64,000 nucleotides of DNA from Pedobacter sp. (GCA_004295885.1 SEDG01000001.1:1-64000); one strand, 5' to 3'. Shown: positions 26,389 to 36,124, counted from the first letter of the stretch. Numbers and translations: made by a program. The notes: generated by a model not told the origin, from the letters alone.

Positions 26389-27792
26389 ATGCGAGCTGGC
26401 AATGAAATAGAAAAATCAAAGCGCCTACTGTCCTTGGATGCGCTAAGAGGACTTGCGGTCCTACTAATGGTTTTATCTGGGAGCATTGCCTTTGGCGGGG
26501 TGATGCCCGCCTGGATGTATCATGCACAAGTTCCTCCACCTGCACATGTATTTAATCCTGACTTACCGGGCATTACTTGGGTAGACCTGGTTTTTCCCTT
26601 TTTTCTTTTTTCAATGGGTGCGGCCTTGCCTCTTGCGCTGAGCAGAAAATTGGATGATAAGGGGCTTGGCTGGATTTGCCTTCAAATCATTAAACGATAT
26701 ATCTTATTGATTTTCTTTGCCATTTTTACCTATCATGCCAGGGCTTGGGTAATGAATCCCAGTGCTGGAGTAGCTGAAAATCTACTATCGATGGGATGTT
26801 TTGCCTTGCTGTTCTTGATTTTGTCACACATTACTTTTGAAACATTGAAGATATCCACAGCCAGACAGGCAATAGGCTTTGTAATTGCTGTATTATTTTT
26901 AAGTTGCTATAATTTTAAAAATGGCGGTTTCAATTTAAATCATAGCGACATTATCATTGTCGTGCTAGCTAATATGGCCCTCTTTGGCTCAATTATTTGG
27001 ATTATTACTCGGAACAAACCTTGGCTACGCTTGGGGATCTTACCAATTGTAATGGCAATTTTTCTCTCAGGCAAGGCCACAGGAAGTTGGCAGCATGTGG
27101 TTTACAGCTGGTCGCCGATTTCTTGGGCCTATGACTTTTATTACCTTAAATATCTGTTTATCATTATACCGGGCACATTTGCCGGCGAGTGGCTGGTTAT
27201 GGCCGGCTCAAATAAACAAACAGCGAAGCAATCGTTAAAAGCTTTATGGATAGGTGTATTAGCTATGTTAATGGTGGTGCTGGATACCTATTTTTTATTT
27301 GCAAGGGAATTGGCTCTTTGTGTGTTCGCTACTTTTTTCCTCGCGGTGATATTAGTTTATTCATGCAAACGACTTGATTTGCCTAAGGTTTATCAACAAC
27401 TTGCCGGCTCAGGGGCTTACTTGCTAATTTTGGGGCTGTGTTATGAGGCTTTTGAGGGTGGCATAAAAAAAGACCCATCAACCTATAGTTATTATTTTGT
27501 ATGCACCGGAATGGCTTTCTTGGTGCTACTAAGCTTTATGATATTTGAATCTTCAGGTTACCTAAACAAACCTTTTAAGTACGTTGCAATGGTTGGACAA
27601 AACCCAATGATAGCCTATACCACGGGTAATCTTTTCTTACTTCCTTTATTAAGGATCTTAGACTTTGAAAACACACTTAATCTTCTAAATTTAAATGCGT
27701 TGGGAGGTTTTGCAAGGGGTTTAATTTTTACAATGGTAGTAGCGTTGGTGACCCTGTTTTTTGCCAAGAAGCGGGTGTTTTGGAAAACCTGA
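26389..27792 (+). CDS. NagX/HGSNAT-like transmembrane acyltransferase (DUF5009-type)
   Basis: The 467-residue protein has about 11-12 membrane helices and no signal peptide. The N-terminus SLDALRGLAVLLMVLSG (about 15-31) and ITWVDLVFPFFLFSMGAALPLAL are shared with the heparan-alpha-glucosaminide N-acetyltransferase family. In human HGSNAT the acetyl-carrying His lies just before the DLVFP segment; His45 (AWMYH) sits in the same place. Bacterial members next to GlcNAc genes are called NagX. It may acetylate glucosamine across the inner membrane or transport GlcNAc. It ends the GH92 locus. Confidence 0.78.
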   Translation: MRAGNEIEKSKRLLSLDALRGLAVLLMVLSGSIAFGGVMPAWMYHAQVPPPAHVFNPDLPGITWVDLVFPFFLFSMGAALPLALSRKLDDKGLGWICLQIIKRYILLIFFAIFTYHARAWVMNPSAGVAENLLSMGCFALLFLILSHITFETLKISTARQAIGFVIAVLFLSCYNFKNGGFNLNHSDIIIVVLANMALFGSIIWIITRNKPWLRLGILPIVMAIFLSGKATGSWQHVVYSWSPISWAYDFYYLKYLFIIIPGTFAGEWLVMAGSNKQTAKQSLKALWIGVLAMLMVVLDTYFLFARELALCVFATFFLAVILVYSCKRLDLPKVYQQLAGSGAYLLILGLCYEAFEGGIKKDPSTYSYYFVCTGMAFLVLLSFMIFESSGYLNKPFKYVAMVGQNPMIAYTTGNLFLLPLLRILDFENTLNLLNLNALGGFARGLIFTMVVALVTLFFAKKRVFWKT

Positions 27793-27968
27793 AGTTGGGC
27801 AAAGTTGATTTGTCCTGTTGTCTTGGCAGCGCGAAGAGATCTCATTCGCAATGATAGCCGTTGATATTTGAAAGGCATAAAGCTTTAACAGCCTGATGTT
27901 AAATTACCGTTGATAATGCGTTTATTTGTAGCTTAATCATTCAAAATCAATCTAACATTTGGTTAGCA

Positions 27969-28499
27969 ATGGAAAATACCTGGCAAAATATTCGAAAGGG
28001 AGATGCTGACGCAATGAAAACATTGTATCAAAGTTGCTATCAAGAACTTTTCGCCTTTGGATTTAGAATAATTGCCGACAAGGATAAGGTGAAGGATAGC
28101 CTGCACGAGGTATTTTGCGATATATGGCAGCGAAGGTTTCAAATTGGAGAAGTAATTAATCCAAAAGCTTACTTAAAAACCTGCATTCGAAATAGGCTGC
28201 TTAAAGAGATAAAGCAAGATCAAAAAACAGATCAAATTAATGACCAAGATTTTGCACACTTGACGGAGAATTCTTACGAGCAATTGCTAATTACGGCCGA
28301 AACTGATGCTGATGCTAAAGTAAAGATGTGGCAAGCCATCAACAAGTTAACGCATATGCAGAGAGAAGTCATCAAACTGAAGTTCTTTGATGATTTATCT
28401 TATGAAGCCATCTCATTAATGTTAGACCTTAAACCCAGAACGGTTTATAACCACATGTATAGTGCAATTTGTACGCTGAGAGACGAATTGAAGTCTTAA
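27969..28499 (+). CDS. ECF-type RNA polymerase sigma factor (FecI-like)
   Basis: The 176-residue protein has sigma region 2 (about 15-75, FRIIADKDKVKDSLHEVFCDIWQRR) and region 4 (about 120-172, with the helix-turn-helix LSYEAISLMLDLKPRTVYNHMYSAI). No region 3 is present, as expected for ECF sigmas. It is followed by a FecR-type anti-sigma gene and an STN-bearing SusC, forming the standard Bacteroidota cell-surface signalling trio. It would be released when the transporter binds its substrate and would transcribe fecR-susCD. The 176-nt gap before it carries no gene. Confidence 0.93.
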   Translation: MENTWQNIRKGDADAMKTLYQSCYQELFAFGFRIIADKDKVKDSLHEVFCDIWQRRFQIGEVINPKAYLKTCIRNRLLKEIKQDQKTDQINDQDFAHLTENSYEQLLITAETDADAKVKMWQAINKLTHMQREVIKLKFFDDLSYEAISLMLDLKPRTVYNHMYSAICTLRDELKS

Positions 28500-28559
28500 A
28501 AAAATAATTTAAATTTTTCTGGTAAAAACAAACGGTCCGCCACTCTTAATATAAATTGA

Positions 28560-28583
28560 AGATAAATAAATTATTATTTATCT
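28560..28583. promoter_or_regulatory. Perfect 24-nt inverted repeat between sigma and fecR
   Basis: AGATAAATAA (28560-28569) and TTATTTATCT (28574-28583) pair perfectly around ATTA, 17 nt before the fecR start codon. It could be an operator or an mRNA hairpin close to the ribosome-binding region. Confidence 0.5.
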
Positions 28584-28600
28584 GATTTTATTGATAAGAG

Positions 28601-29611
28601 ATGAACTACAACCTATACCATGCTGAGGATTTTGCAGCCGATGAATCGTTTATTGCTTATTGCAACCAAACTGATTTAGAGGCTATCGCTTTCTGGAAAG
28701 ATTGGATTGCCCATCATCCAGAAAAGTTAGACGAAATTTACAATGCCGAGCAATTGTTGGCTATACTTAGTTTTAGGTTAGATGAGCAGGAGCTTCAAGA
28801 TGAGTTCTCTAGATTTGACAGTTTCCTTGCCCAAGATAATGTTCCAATCTTTGGACTTGAAACGACAACTAAAAGGCCTTTTAGTTATAAAAAATGGGCT
28901 TTGGTGGCAATCGTATTTTCGATTTTTTCATTTGGCGGTTATCAGCTCTACGATAGTCAGTTCAATAAAATAGAATATCTAACCCTTCATAACGGCAACG
29001 GAAAAATTAGTGAGTTTATGCTGAGCGATGGCACTAAAATTTCGCTTAATGCCAACAGTACACTTAAATATCCAAAGGTGTTTAATGGCGAAAAACGGGA
29101 TGTTGAATTGGATGGTGAAGCTTTTTTTGAAGTGGCAAAAGATAAAACAAAACCTTTTAGTGTAATAGCCAATGGTATAAAAACCACAGTTTTAGGTACA
29201 AAATTTAATGTTTCTTCTTACAAAAATACAGCTAAAATTAAAGTTGCATTGGTAGAAGGAAAAGTGGAGGTACAAACATTAGGCGGTAGAGATAAAATGA
29301 TATTGAAACCTGCAGAAATGGCAACCTTTACAATTGAGACTGGGGCTTTGACAAGATCTGATTTTAATGCAAGAACTGTTTCATTATGGAAAACTGGTGC
29401 GGTTGTTTTTGAAAGTGCTTCGTTTGACGACATTGCTGCCAAGTTGAATAACATTTATGGAGTGGAATTAATTAATCATACCAAAGGTTTAAAGTGGAAT
29501 TATTCTGGCCAGTTTGAAAACACCGACTATTTGAGCATCATCAAAAGCATCTGCTTCGCTAAAAGAATTAACTACAAACAAACCAACCAAACGATCATAT
29601 TAACAAACTAA
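28601..29611 (+). CDS. FecR-family anti-sigma factor
   Basis: The 336-residue protein has a cytoplasmic N-terminal helical part (1-85), one membrane helix (about 100-120, WALVAIVFSIFSFGGYQLY) and a periplasmic FecR domain. That domain carries DGTKISLNANSTLKYP, RDVELDGEAFFEVAKD and VLGTKFNVSSY. A C-terminal DUF4974 domain (about 265-336) follows and contacts the STN domain of the partner SusC. It holds the sigma factor until a signal arrives from the transporter. It lies 1 nt before susC 2, so the two are co-transcribed. Confidence 0.95.
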   Translation: MNYNLYHAEDFAADESFIAYCNQTDLEAIAFWKDWIAHHPEKLDEIYNAEQLLAILSFRLDEQELQDEFSRFDSFLAQDNVPIFGLETTTKRPFSYKKWALVAIVFSIFSFGGYQLYDSQFNKIEYLTLHNGNGKISEFMLSDGTKISLNANSTLKYPKVFNGEKRDVELDGEAFFEVAKDKTKPFSVIANGIKTTVLGTKFNVSSYKNTAKIKVALVEGKVEVQTLGGRDKMILKPAEMATFTIETGALTRSDFNARTVSLWKTGAVVFESASFDDIAAKLNNIYGVELINHTKGLKWNYSGQFENTDYLSIIKSICFAKRINYKQTNQTIILTN

Positions 29612-29612
29612 C

Positions 29613-32600
29613 ATGAAGAAAAACTACAAAAATTATGTTTTGCCCATCTTGATTGTTGTGTTTTTGTTAAACATACAGCCACCCGCAATGGCCCAAAATG
29701 TGAAACCACAAACCACAATCGTAAATCTTAATGTGAAGGCTAAACCATTGTCTGCAATTTTTAAGGAAATAGAAAAGCAAACTGGGTATGCCTTTAATTA
29801 TGATCAAAACGAAATTGATTTAACACAATCAGTAACAGTAAATTCTAAAAACAGCTTGAAAGAAACGCTCACGGCGCTTTCATCGCAGTTAGGACTAGAT
29901 TTTAGTATTTCTGGTGCTAATATTTCTGTTCGCAAAGGCGATAAAAAAACACCACCACAGGTTAGATTAATCAGTGGTTTGGTAATAAACGATGGATTGC
30001 CTATTCCAGGTGTAAATATCTTTAAAAAGGGGACTAGACAAGGTGCTGTGACCAATAGTGACGGGCAATTTACCTTAAAGTTGATTGGCGATAATTTAGA
30101 CAATACTATATTAGAGTTCATCTATATAGGCATGCAAACTAAGCAGGTTGTACTAGGTAAGCAGACATATATTAAGGTAGAAATGTCTGATGATGTTTTT
30201 GGAATGAATGAAGTGGTTGTTACAGGATCCTATACCAAGGAAAAACGCAGGGAAGATGTGGTAGGAAGTATTGCACAAGTAAGTGCCGAAAAACTGCAAA
30301 CCGATAGGCCAATTGAAAGTTTTGATAAAATGCTCGAGGGATTGGTTGCTGGGGTTCAAGTAGAAACCACAACAGAATTAAACACCCCCGTTAAAATCAA
30401 TATCCGTGGACAAGGCTCTTTGCCTACTTTTGGCGCCAGCAGGGGAACTTCTACACAGCCATTATTTGTAATTGATGGTATTCCGGCTTATGAACAACAG
30501 AGAGGTAATGAGGCTACCGTATTCAATGGCGAAACTTATTTAAACCCGCTTTCAAACATCAATCCTGATGATATAAAAAGCATCTCAATTTTAAAGGATG
30601 CAACTGCCTCTGCCTTGTATGGTGCAAATGCGGCAAATGGGGTAATTATTATCACCACAAAGGGCGGCAGTGCAGGCAAAACCAGGTTAAATTTTAGTTA
30701 TGATACTGGCGTGGCTTCTTTCATTAACGAATATAAATGGCTAAGCGGACCTCAATACTATTCTCTTCTTCGCGAAACATACGTAAACGGAGGTCGCTCG
30801 GTAACTGAAGCTACGCAATTGGCTGGCAGTAATACCATAAATACAGATTGGTTTGATTTGACGCAAAGAAATGCCATATACCAAAATGCAGGTTTGGATG
30901 TATCTGGAGGTTCAGATAAAACAACATTTAGGTTCGCAAGTGGTTACCGTAACCAACAATCTAGTTCGTTGGGTAACGATTTGGAAAAAATTTATGTGCG
31001 TTTAAGAGTTGATCATCAATTGGTTGATAAATTTAAAATAGGCTTCAATTTCAGTCCAACCTTTACCAAAAGTAATGCGCTTTCTACTTATGGAGCTGTC
31101 TTATTGCCCCCTAACTATGCACCGTATAACCCAGATGGTACCTACAGCGATTTTTCTAATGTGCCTAATCCATTAGCCGTTTTAGCACAAAATGAACTTA
31201 GCAACAAAGGCGTGCAGTTACTGGCAAACGCTAATGCCAATTATCAGGTTACCAAAGAAATAGCTATTTCCGCTACATTTGGCGCCGATAGTTACCAAAA
31301 CAAGCAAAAGCAATACGAATCATCATTAAATGCCACCGGGAGAAATGCCAATGGCCGGTTAGAATTTTATGATCGAAATTATTTGGGCTATACTGGTTTT
31401 ATTCAAGCCACTTATGATAAGGTTTTTAAAGAGAAACACACTTTTAATTTTTTGATAGGAACGCAGGTAGAAAACAAGAATACAGACCTATTGAAAGGGC
31501 AAGGCACAGGTTTTACCTATGATCGGTTAAGGGTACTTAATCTGGCAGGTTCGCAAACTTCCGCTTCCTCAGCATCCTCTGAGGCAACCATATCTTATTA
31601 TTCTCAGCTAGGTTACGATTACGGTAAAAAGTACTATGCCAACATCAACGGGCGCTTAGATAAGTCGTCTATTTTTGGTGGCGATAAACAAGTTGCCTTT
31701 AATGGTTCGGTAGGTTTGGCTTGGATTATTAGCAATGAAGATTTTTTAAAAGACAATAAAACTTTAAGTTTTTTAAAGTTGAGAACCACTTATGGTTCTA
31801 CTGGTAATTCTCGCATTGGAACTTATGCCGCAAGAGGATTATATGATTTTGGAACAGCTTCTGGTAATGGTTATAATGGCAATGTAGCTTCATATCCAGA
31901 AAACTCGTCTGCGCCAAATCCAGATTTAGGGTGGGAAAAAAATTACAAGCTGAACCTTGGATTAGATTTCACCTTATTTAATAAGGTACAGGTGACCGGG
32001 GAATATTTCAGCAATACAATTGAAGATTTAATTTCATCAGTATATGTGCCTTTAGAAACTGGTTATTCCTTAATCTCTGCCAATACAGGTAAAATGCGCA
32101 ACAGCGGATTTGAATTGTCCATCAATAGCGAATTAATGTCGAGGAAAAAGTTCAACTGGAACCTATCATTTAATTTGGGTACCAATAAAAACAAGTTAAT
32201 TTCATTTAATAACGGTTATTCTGCTTTATATTCTACAGCAATAGATGCTGCAGGTTTAAGGGTTGGCAAAAGTTCAAGTGCAATTTACGGCTATTACTGG
32301 GCTGGGGTAAATCCTCAAAACGGGGCTGAACAATTTTATAGTCCAAACGGCGAAATCAAAACCGCTAATGAGATTCAAGGCTTGCCAATCAGTTCGACAA
32401 GCGTTCTTGGGGATCGTTTGCCAGACTTTCAAGGTGGACTGATCAACAGTTTTAATCTGTATGATTTTAATTTCTCTTTTAACATCCTTTACAGTTACGG
32501 CGCTAGCAAATTAGTAAGTTATGTAGACGAATCTGATGGCCGGAACCTCCAAAACAGAAACCAAAGTGTCAACTTAATCGACAGGTGGCAAAAACCAGGA

Positions 32601-32894
32601 GATATCACGAATATTCCTAAACTTTTAATTAGCAGGGACATTGTGGCCAACTCATCTCGTTACCTTTATGACATGAGTTACTTGAAACTAGCCAACGTGT
32701 CTTTAGGGTATAAACTGCCCAAAACCGTCAGCGAGAAGATTCATTTAAATAATGCATCGGTATTTGCAAATGCAACCAACCTGCTTTACGTATACAAAGA
32801 TGCGGGTACTAAAGGAAGAAATGGTATAGCCGAAAGAAGGTTCGTTTATCCAGAAACCTCGGCATTTACCTTTGGCGTAAAAGTAGGATTGTAA
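29613..32894 (+). CDS. STN-domain SusC transporter/transducer 2
   Basis: At 1093 residues it is longer than SusC 1 because an STN (secretin/TonB N-terminal) domain lies at about 35-105 (VKAKPLSAIFKEIEKQTGYAF). A carboxypeptidase-like domain (LISGLVINDGLPIPGVNIF), plug (LFVIDGIPAY; ILKDATASALYGANAANGVIIITTKGG) and barrel follow. The STN domain signals to the FecR encoded just upstream. No glycosidase is encoded in this operon; instead a di-haem peroxidase is present, so the substrate may not be an ordinary polysaccharide. Confidence 0.95.
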   Translation: MKKNYKNYVLPILIVVFLLNIQPPAMAQNVKPQTTIVNLNVKAKPLSAIFKEIEKQTGYAFNYDQNEIDLTQSVTVNSKNSLKETLTALSSQLGLDFSISGANISVRKGDKKTPPQVRLISGLVINDGLPIPGVNIFKKGTRQGAVTNSDGQFTLKLIGDNLDNTILEFIYIGMQTKQVVLGKQTYIKVEMSDDVFGMNEVVVTGSYTKEKRREDVVGSIAQVSAEKLQTDRPIESFDKMLEGLVAGVQVETTTELNTPVKINIRGQGSLPTFGASRGTSTQPLFVIDGIPAYEQQRGNEATVFNGETYLNPLSNINPDDIKSISILKDATASALYGANAANGVIIITTKGGSAGKTRLNFSYDTGVASFINEYKWLSGPQYYSLLRETYVNGGRSVTEATQLAGSNTINTDWFDLTQRNAIYQNAGLDVSGGSDKTTFRFASGYRNQQSSSLGNDLEKIYVRLRVDHQLVDKFKIGFNFSPTFTKSNALSTYGAVLLPPNYAPYNPDGTYSDFSNVPNPLAVLAQNELSNKGVQLLANANANYQVTKEIAISATFGADSYQNKQKQYESSLNATGRNANGRLEFYDRNYLGYTGFIQATYDKVFKEKHTFNFLIGTQVENKNTDLLKGQGTGFTYDRLRVLNLAGSQTSASSASSEATISYYSQLGYDYGKKYYANINGRLDKSSIFGGDKQVAFNGSVGLAWIISNEDFLKDNKTLSFLKLRTTYGSTGNSRIGTYAARGLYDFGTASGNGYNGNVASYPENSSAPNPDLGWEKNYKLNLGLDFTLFNKVQVTGEYFSNTIEDLISSVYVPLETGYSLISANTGKMRNSGFELSINSELMSRKKFNWNLSFNLGTNKNKLISFNNGYSALYSTAIDAAGLRVGKSSSAIYGYYWAGVNPQNGAEQFYSPNGEIKTANEIQGLPISSTSVLGDRLPDFQGGLINSFNLYDFNFSFNILYSYGASKLVSYVDESDGRNLQNRNQSVNLIDRWQKPGDITNIPKLLISRDIVANSSRYLYDMSYLKLANVSLGYKLPKTVSEKIHLNNASVFANATNLLYVYKDAGTKGRNGIAERRFVYPETSAFTFGVKVGL

Positions 32895-32909
32895 AAACTC
32901 AAAATTAAA

Positions 32910-34355
32910 ATGATGAAAAAATATTATATATTATTAATCTCAATAATCGCAATTGGCGTCTCTTCTTGCGAGAATCTATTGGATAAAGAACCTACAGACA
33001 AAATATCCCTAGAGGATCTATTTAGGGATGTTTCTGGTTCAAAAACAGCCTTGGCAGGTGCTTATCATTCTTTATTAGAAGAAAGCCACTATCAAAAAAA
33101 CCTTATGGTTTATCCAGATCTTTTAGGAGGTAACATCAAGTTCAGCAAGACCACTAACTTGCGTTTGGAGGATGTGTACAATGCCACCCAGAATGCGCTG
33201 GAATCCACGATGAACGACACTTATTCGTACTTGTATAGCGAATTGAACAACGTTAACAATATCATTAAATATACACCTACGGCTGAAGGTTCAAGTGTAG
33301 AAAAAGCAAAGGTAATTGCAGAAGCTAAATGTATAAGGGCACTGATTCACTTCGACCTGGTTCGCATATTTGCGAGGCCATTTAATTTTACTCCCGATGG
33401 CTCACATTTAGGTATCGCAGTGATCTTGCAGCCGCAGTTGTTCGCCGATCCATCGCCTGTAAGAAGGACCGTTGCCCAAACTTACCAGGCCATTGTTACA
33501 GATTTAACTGATGCAATCGCTGCCTTCGACAATACAAATGGAGGTGTTTTAAAAGGTGGTTATAAGCAAAATTACTTTACAAAATCCTCAGCGACTGCTT
33601 TATTGGCCAAGGTTTATTTGAACCAAAATAACTGGGATTCAGCATTTACGCTATCAGATAGCCTAATTAAAGGCAACGAATACACACTACTAACCAATAC
33701 CAATTATGTTGCCAGCTGGACAGGTCGTGTGCCTTCATCAGAATCAATTTTCGAATTGGCCTTGGAAACTTCTTTTAGCAGCACGGGCTTAGGGGGCTAT
33801 TTCGACTTTAACAATACCTCTGGTTACAGAATGTTCGCGGCAACCAACGATTTACTAGGTCTATACAGCGATACTGATGTGCGCAGGAATACCTCGATGT
33901 TTAACACTATCGCCATTAGTAGCGTAAATTACCTATTCACCAAAAAATATGCTGCCGGTGGTACAGCGGCTACCCCAATAAAAGTATTAAGGTTGTCAGA
34001 ATTATACTTAATTAGGGCAGAGGCTGCGGCTGAAAAAAATACGCCAGATTTTGCTACTGCAAATGCAGATTTAAATTTAATTAGAAAACGTGGCGATGCC
34101 GCTGCAACTACTTTGAGTTTAACGGTAAAAGCAGCTCTAATTGACGCCATTCTTTTAGAAAGAAGGAAGGAATTGGCCTTTGAAGGGAACTTGCTTTTTG
34201 ACCTGTTAAGGAAGAAAAAAGACGTGACTAGGATAGATGCTACTGCAGTTAATAAAAACCTAACCACGAATGACAATAGATTAATTATGCCATTACCTGC
34301 CAACACGGTTAATGCTAATAAATTCATGATTCAAAACCCAGGCTATATCAACTAA
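32910..34355 (+). CDS. SusD-like surface lipoprotein 2
   Basis: The 481-residue lipoprotein (lipobox VSSCE; then LLDKEPTDKISL) is shorter than the other two SusDs. The helical core with KCIRALIHFDLVRIFARPF and the late block LLERRKELAFEGNLLFDLLRKKK (about 412-434) are typical. It lies 15 nt after SusC 2 and would form its binding lid. The small size is common in SusD proteins that bind short or non-carbohydrate ligands, but this is only suggestive. Confidence 0.93.
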   Translation: MMKKYYILLISIIAIGVSSCENLLDKEPTDKISLEDLFRDVSGSKTALAGAYHSLLEESHYQKNLMVYPDLLGGNIKFSKTTNLRLEDVYNATQNALESTMNDTYSYLYSELNNVNNIIKYTPTAEGSSVEKAKVIAEAKCIRALIHFDLVRIFARPFNFTPDGSHLGIAVILQPQLFADPSPVRRTVAQTYQAIVTDLTDAIAAFDNTNGGVLKGGYKQNYFTKSSATALLAKVYLNQNNWDSAFTLSDSLIKGNEYTLLTNTNYVASWTGRVPSSESIFELALETSFSSTGLGGYFDFNNTSGYRMFAATNDLLGLYSDTDVRRNTSMFNTIAISSVNYLFTKKYAAGGTAATPIKVLRLSELYLIRAEAAAEKNTPDFATANADLNLIRKRGDAAATTLSLTVKAALIDAILLERRKELAFEGNLLFDLLRKKKDVTRIDATAVNKNLTTNDNRLIMPLPANTVNANKFMIQNPGYIN

Positions 34356-34362
34356 TCATTGT

Positions 34363-34977
34363 ATGAAAAAAATATTTACCATCCTTTTAGCTACAACATT
34401 ATTTGTAGGATGCAAAAAAGACGAGCCTGCAGCTAAGGCAGACTTATATCCAGATCAACCGGTTTCAACCCCATCAACATCAGTAATTGCTACATTTCAT
34501 CAAAATGTAGCTTTCTATCAGCCTTTTGTTTATAGGTACGATCCAACCACAAGCAAATGGACAGCCAGGATAGGAAGTCATTTTTCTACCATCCCTGCTT
34601 CAGATCCTACGGCGATTGGATTTACCAATGCAGGCGTTGCCGATAGTGGAACGGCTATGTTTGATATGGTTAAATTATACACAACTGAAACAGCTACCAC
34701 AAATATTAAAACGGTAAAGATTAATGCAGATAAAGTATTGCAGTTCTTTCCAGACTTTAATGGTGCCAAAACAGGTATTGTAAAAGTGGTAACACAAGAC
34801 ATTGCCCTCACAAGAGCTAATTTAACAACCTTTAAAATCGGTATCAGTGGCGCAGGAACTTATGATGAAAACACCAAGGTCATAGACCTGGAAGTTAAGT
34901 TTAATGAAACTGCAATCGGCGGCACTTCACAAACTATCAAATATAAAATAAGTCCAGTTGCATTAGTTTTAAATTAA
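34363..34977 (+). CDS. Small lipoprotein of unknown function
   Basis: The 204-residue lipoprotein has lipobox FVGC near residue 17, a short acidic/Pro linker (DEPAAKADLYPDQPVSTP) and then a beta-rich domain. Its compact Thr-rich strands and C-terminal IKYKISPVALVLN resemble a small beta-sandwich or calycin-like fold. I do not recognise the family. It starts 7 nt after susD 2 and 5 nt before the peroxidase, so it is part of that operon. It may bind the same substrate or carry electrons or metal, but no metal-ligand cluster is obvious. Confidence 0.7.
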   Translation: MKKIFTILLATTLFVGCKKDEPAAKADLYPDQPVSTPSTSVIATFHQNVAFYQPFVYRYDPTTSKWTARIGSHFSTIPASDPTAIGFTNAGVADSGTAMFDMVKLYTTETATTNIKTVKINADKVLQFFPDFNGAKTGIVKVVTQDIALTRANLTTFKIGISGAGTYDENTKVIDLEVKFNETAIGGTSQTIKYKISPVALVLN

Positions 34978-34982
34978 TAGAG

Positions 34983-36113
34983 ATGAAAAGATTAATCATT
35001 ATATTTTCAGTAATTACCATTTTTTTAATTGGTACTGCATTTCTGCAAGAAAAAGAATATACTGTAGAAGAGCTGCGTGAACTTTACAGTGGCGAACCAA
35101 CAAAGTGGCCTAAACCAAATTTAGATCAAGAGGCCAAAAAGGGATTTAGCGATATTGGTTATTTGGGGAGACCTGAATATCCTAAAGATAATCCATTTTC
35201 AGAAGAGAAGCAGAAGTTGGGTAGAACTTTGTTTTTTGATCCTCGACTTTCATCATCTAAACAAATTGCTTGCGCATCGTGCCATGACCCAGAATTGGGT
35301 TGGGGAGATGGTAAGCGAGTTGCTTATGGACATGACCGTCAGAATGGAAAACGCAATGCGATGACCATTATTAATACGGCGTTCTATAAAAAATTCTTTT
35401 GGGACGGCAGGGCAGGCAGCCTAGAGCATCAATCTGGCTTTCCGGTCGCAGATCATGTAGAGATGAACATGGACCTTAAGGAAATGGTTAAAAACGTAAC
35501 TCAGGTGCAAGGTTATAAACCATTGTTTAAGTTGGCTTTTGGAAGTGATGAAATTAATCTTGATAAAATTCAAAAGGCGATTGCAACCTTTGAACGAGGA
35601 ATTGTAAGTACAAATAGTCGCTTTGATTCTTTTGTTAAGGGAAATAAAAATGCACTAAAGGATGATGAGGTTGTAGGTTTACATCTTTTCCGTACCAAGG
35701 CGAGGTGTATCAATTGCCACAATTCTCCTTTGTTCAGTGATAATCAATTTCATAATGATGGACAAGCGCTATTGGGCTCAAAATTTGAAGACTTAGGTCT
35801 TTATAACGTTACCAAGGATTTAAAGGACGTAGGTAAAATGAGAACGCCGTCGCTTAGGGAAACCAATATCACTGGACCTTGGATGCACCACGGTAACTTT
35901 CCATCTATTAAAGATGTAATTGAGTTTTATAACCTAGGTAACCCGATTGCACAACAGCGAAGTTTAAAAGTAGCAGATTCTTTAAAAGCTCCAAAATCGG
36001 CCATGCTGAGAAAATTAGATTTGACCCTGAAAGAACAGCAACAAGTGGAAGCATTCTTGAAGTCGATTAGTACAATGGTTAATAAGATTAATCCACCCGT
36101 GTTACCAAAGTAA
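34983..36113 (+). CDS. Di-haem cytochrome c peroxidase (MauG/CcpA family)
   Basis: The 376-residue protein has an N-terminal hydrophobic signal/anchor (RLIIIFSVITIFLIG) and two haem c sites, C97-x-x-C100-H101 (CASCH) and C242-x-x-C245-H246 (CINCH). The family's FDPRLSSSKQIACASCHDP and MRTPSLRETNITGPWMHHG blocks are intact. Members reduce hydrogen peroxide or, in the MauG/MbnH branch, oxidise protein side chains. It would act in the periplasm. Its place in an ECF-controlled SusCD operon suggests work on the substrate or on a neighbouring lipoprotein. Which branch it belongs to needs a tree. Confidence 0.93.
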   Translation: MKRLIIIFSVITIFLIGTAFLQEKEYTVEELRELYSGEPTKWPKPNLDQEAKKGFSDIGYLGRPEYPKDNPFSEEKQKLGRTLFFDPRLSSSKQIACASCHDPELGWGDGKRVAYGHDRQNGKRNAMTIINTAFYKKFFWDGRAGSLEHQSGFPVADHVEMNMDLKEMVKNVTQVQGYKPLFKLAFGSDEINLDKIQKAIATFERGIVSTNSRFDSFVKGNKNALKDDEVVGLHLFRTKARCINCHNSPLFSDNQFHNDGQALLGSKFEDLGLYNVTKDLKDVGKMRTPSLRETNITGPWMHHGNFPSIKDVIEFYNLGNPIAQQRSLKVADSLKAPKSAMLRKLDLTLKEQQQVEAFLKSISTMVNKINPPVLPK

Positions 36114-36124
36114 TTTATTGACAT

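Noticed and set aside
27793..27968. A degenerate dispersed repeat with GCAATGA-like ends before the sigma gene
   Set aside because: A short stretch (about 27825-27855) recalls intergenic repeats but has no second copy in the window and no clear stem.
34363..36113. An MbnP/MbnH copper pair
   Set aside because: The lipoprotein does not show the MbnP features I would expect, so I keep only the peroxidase family call and leave the MbnH branch as a question for a tree.
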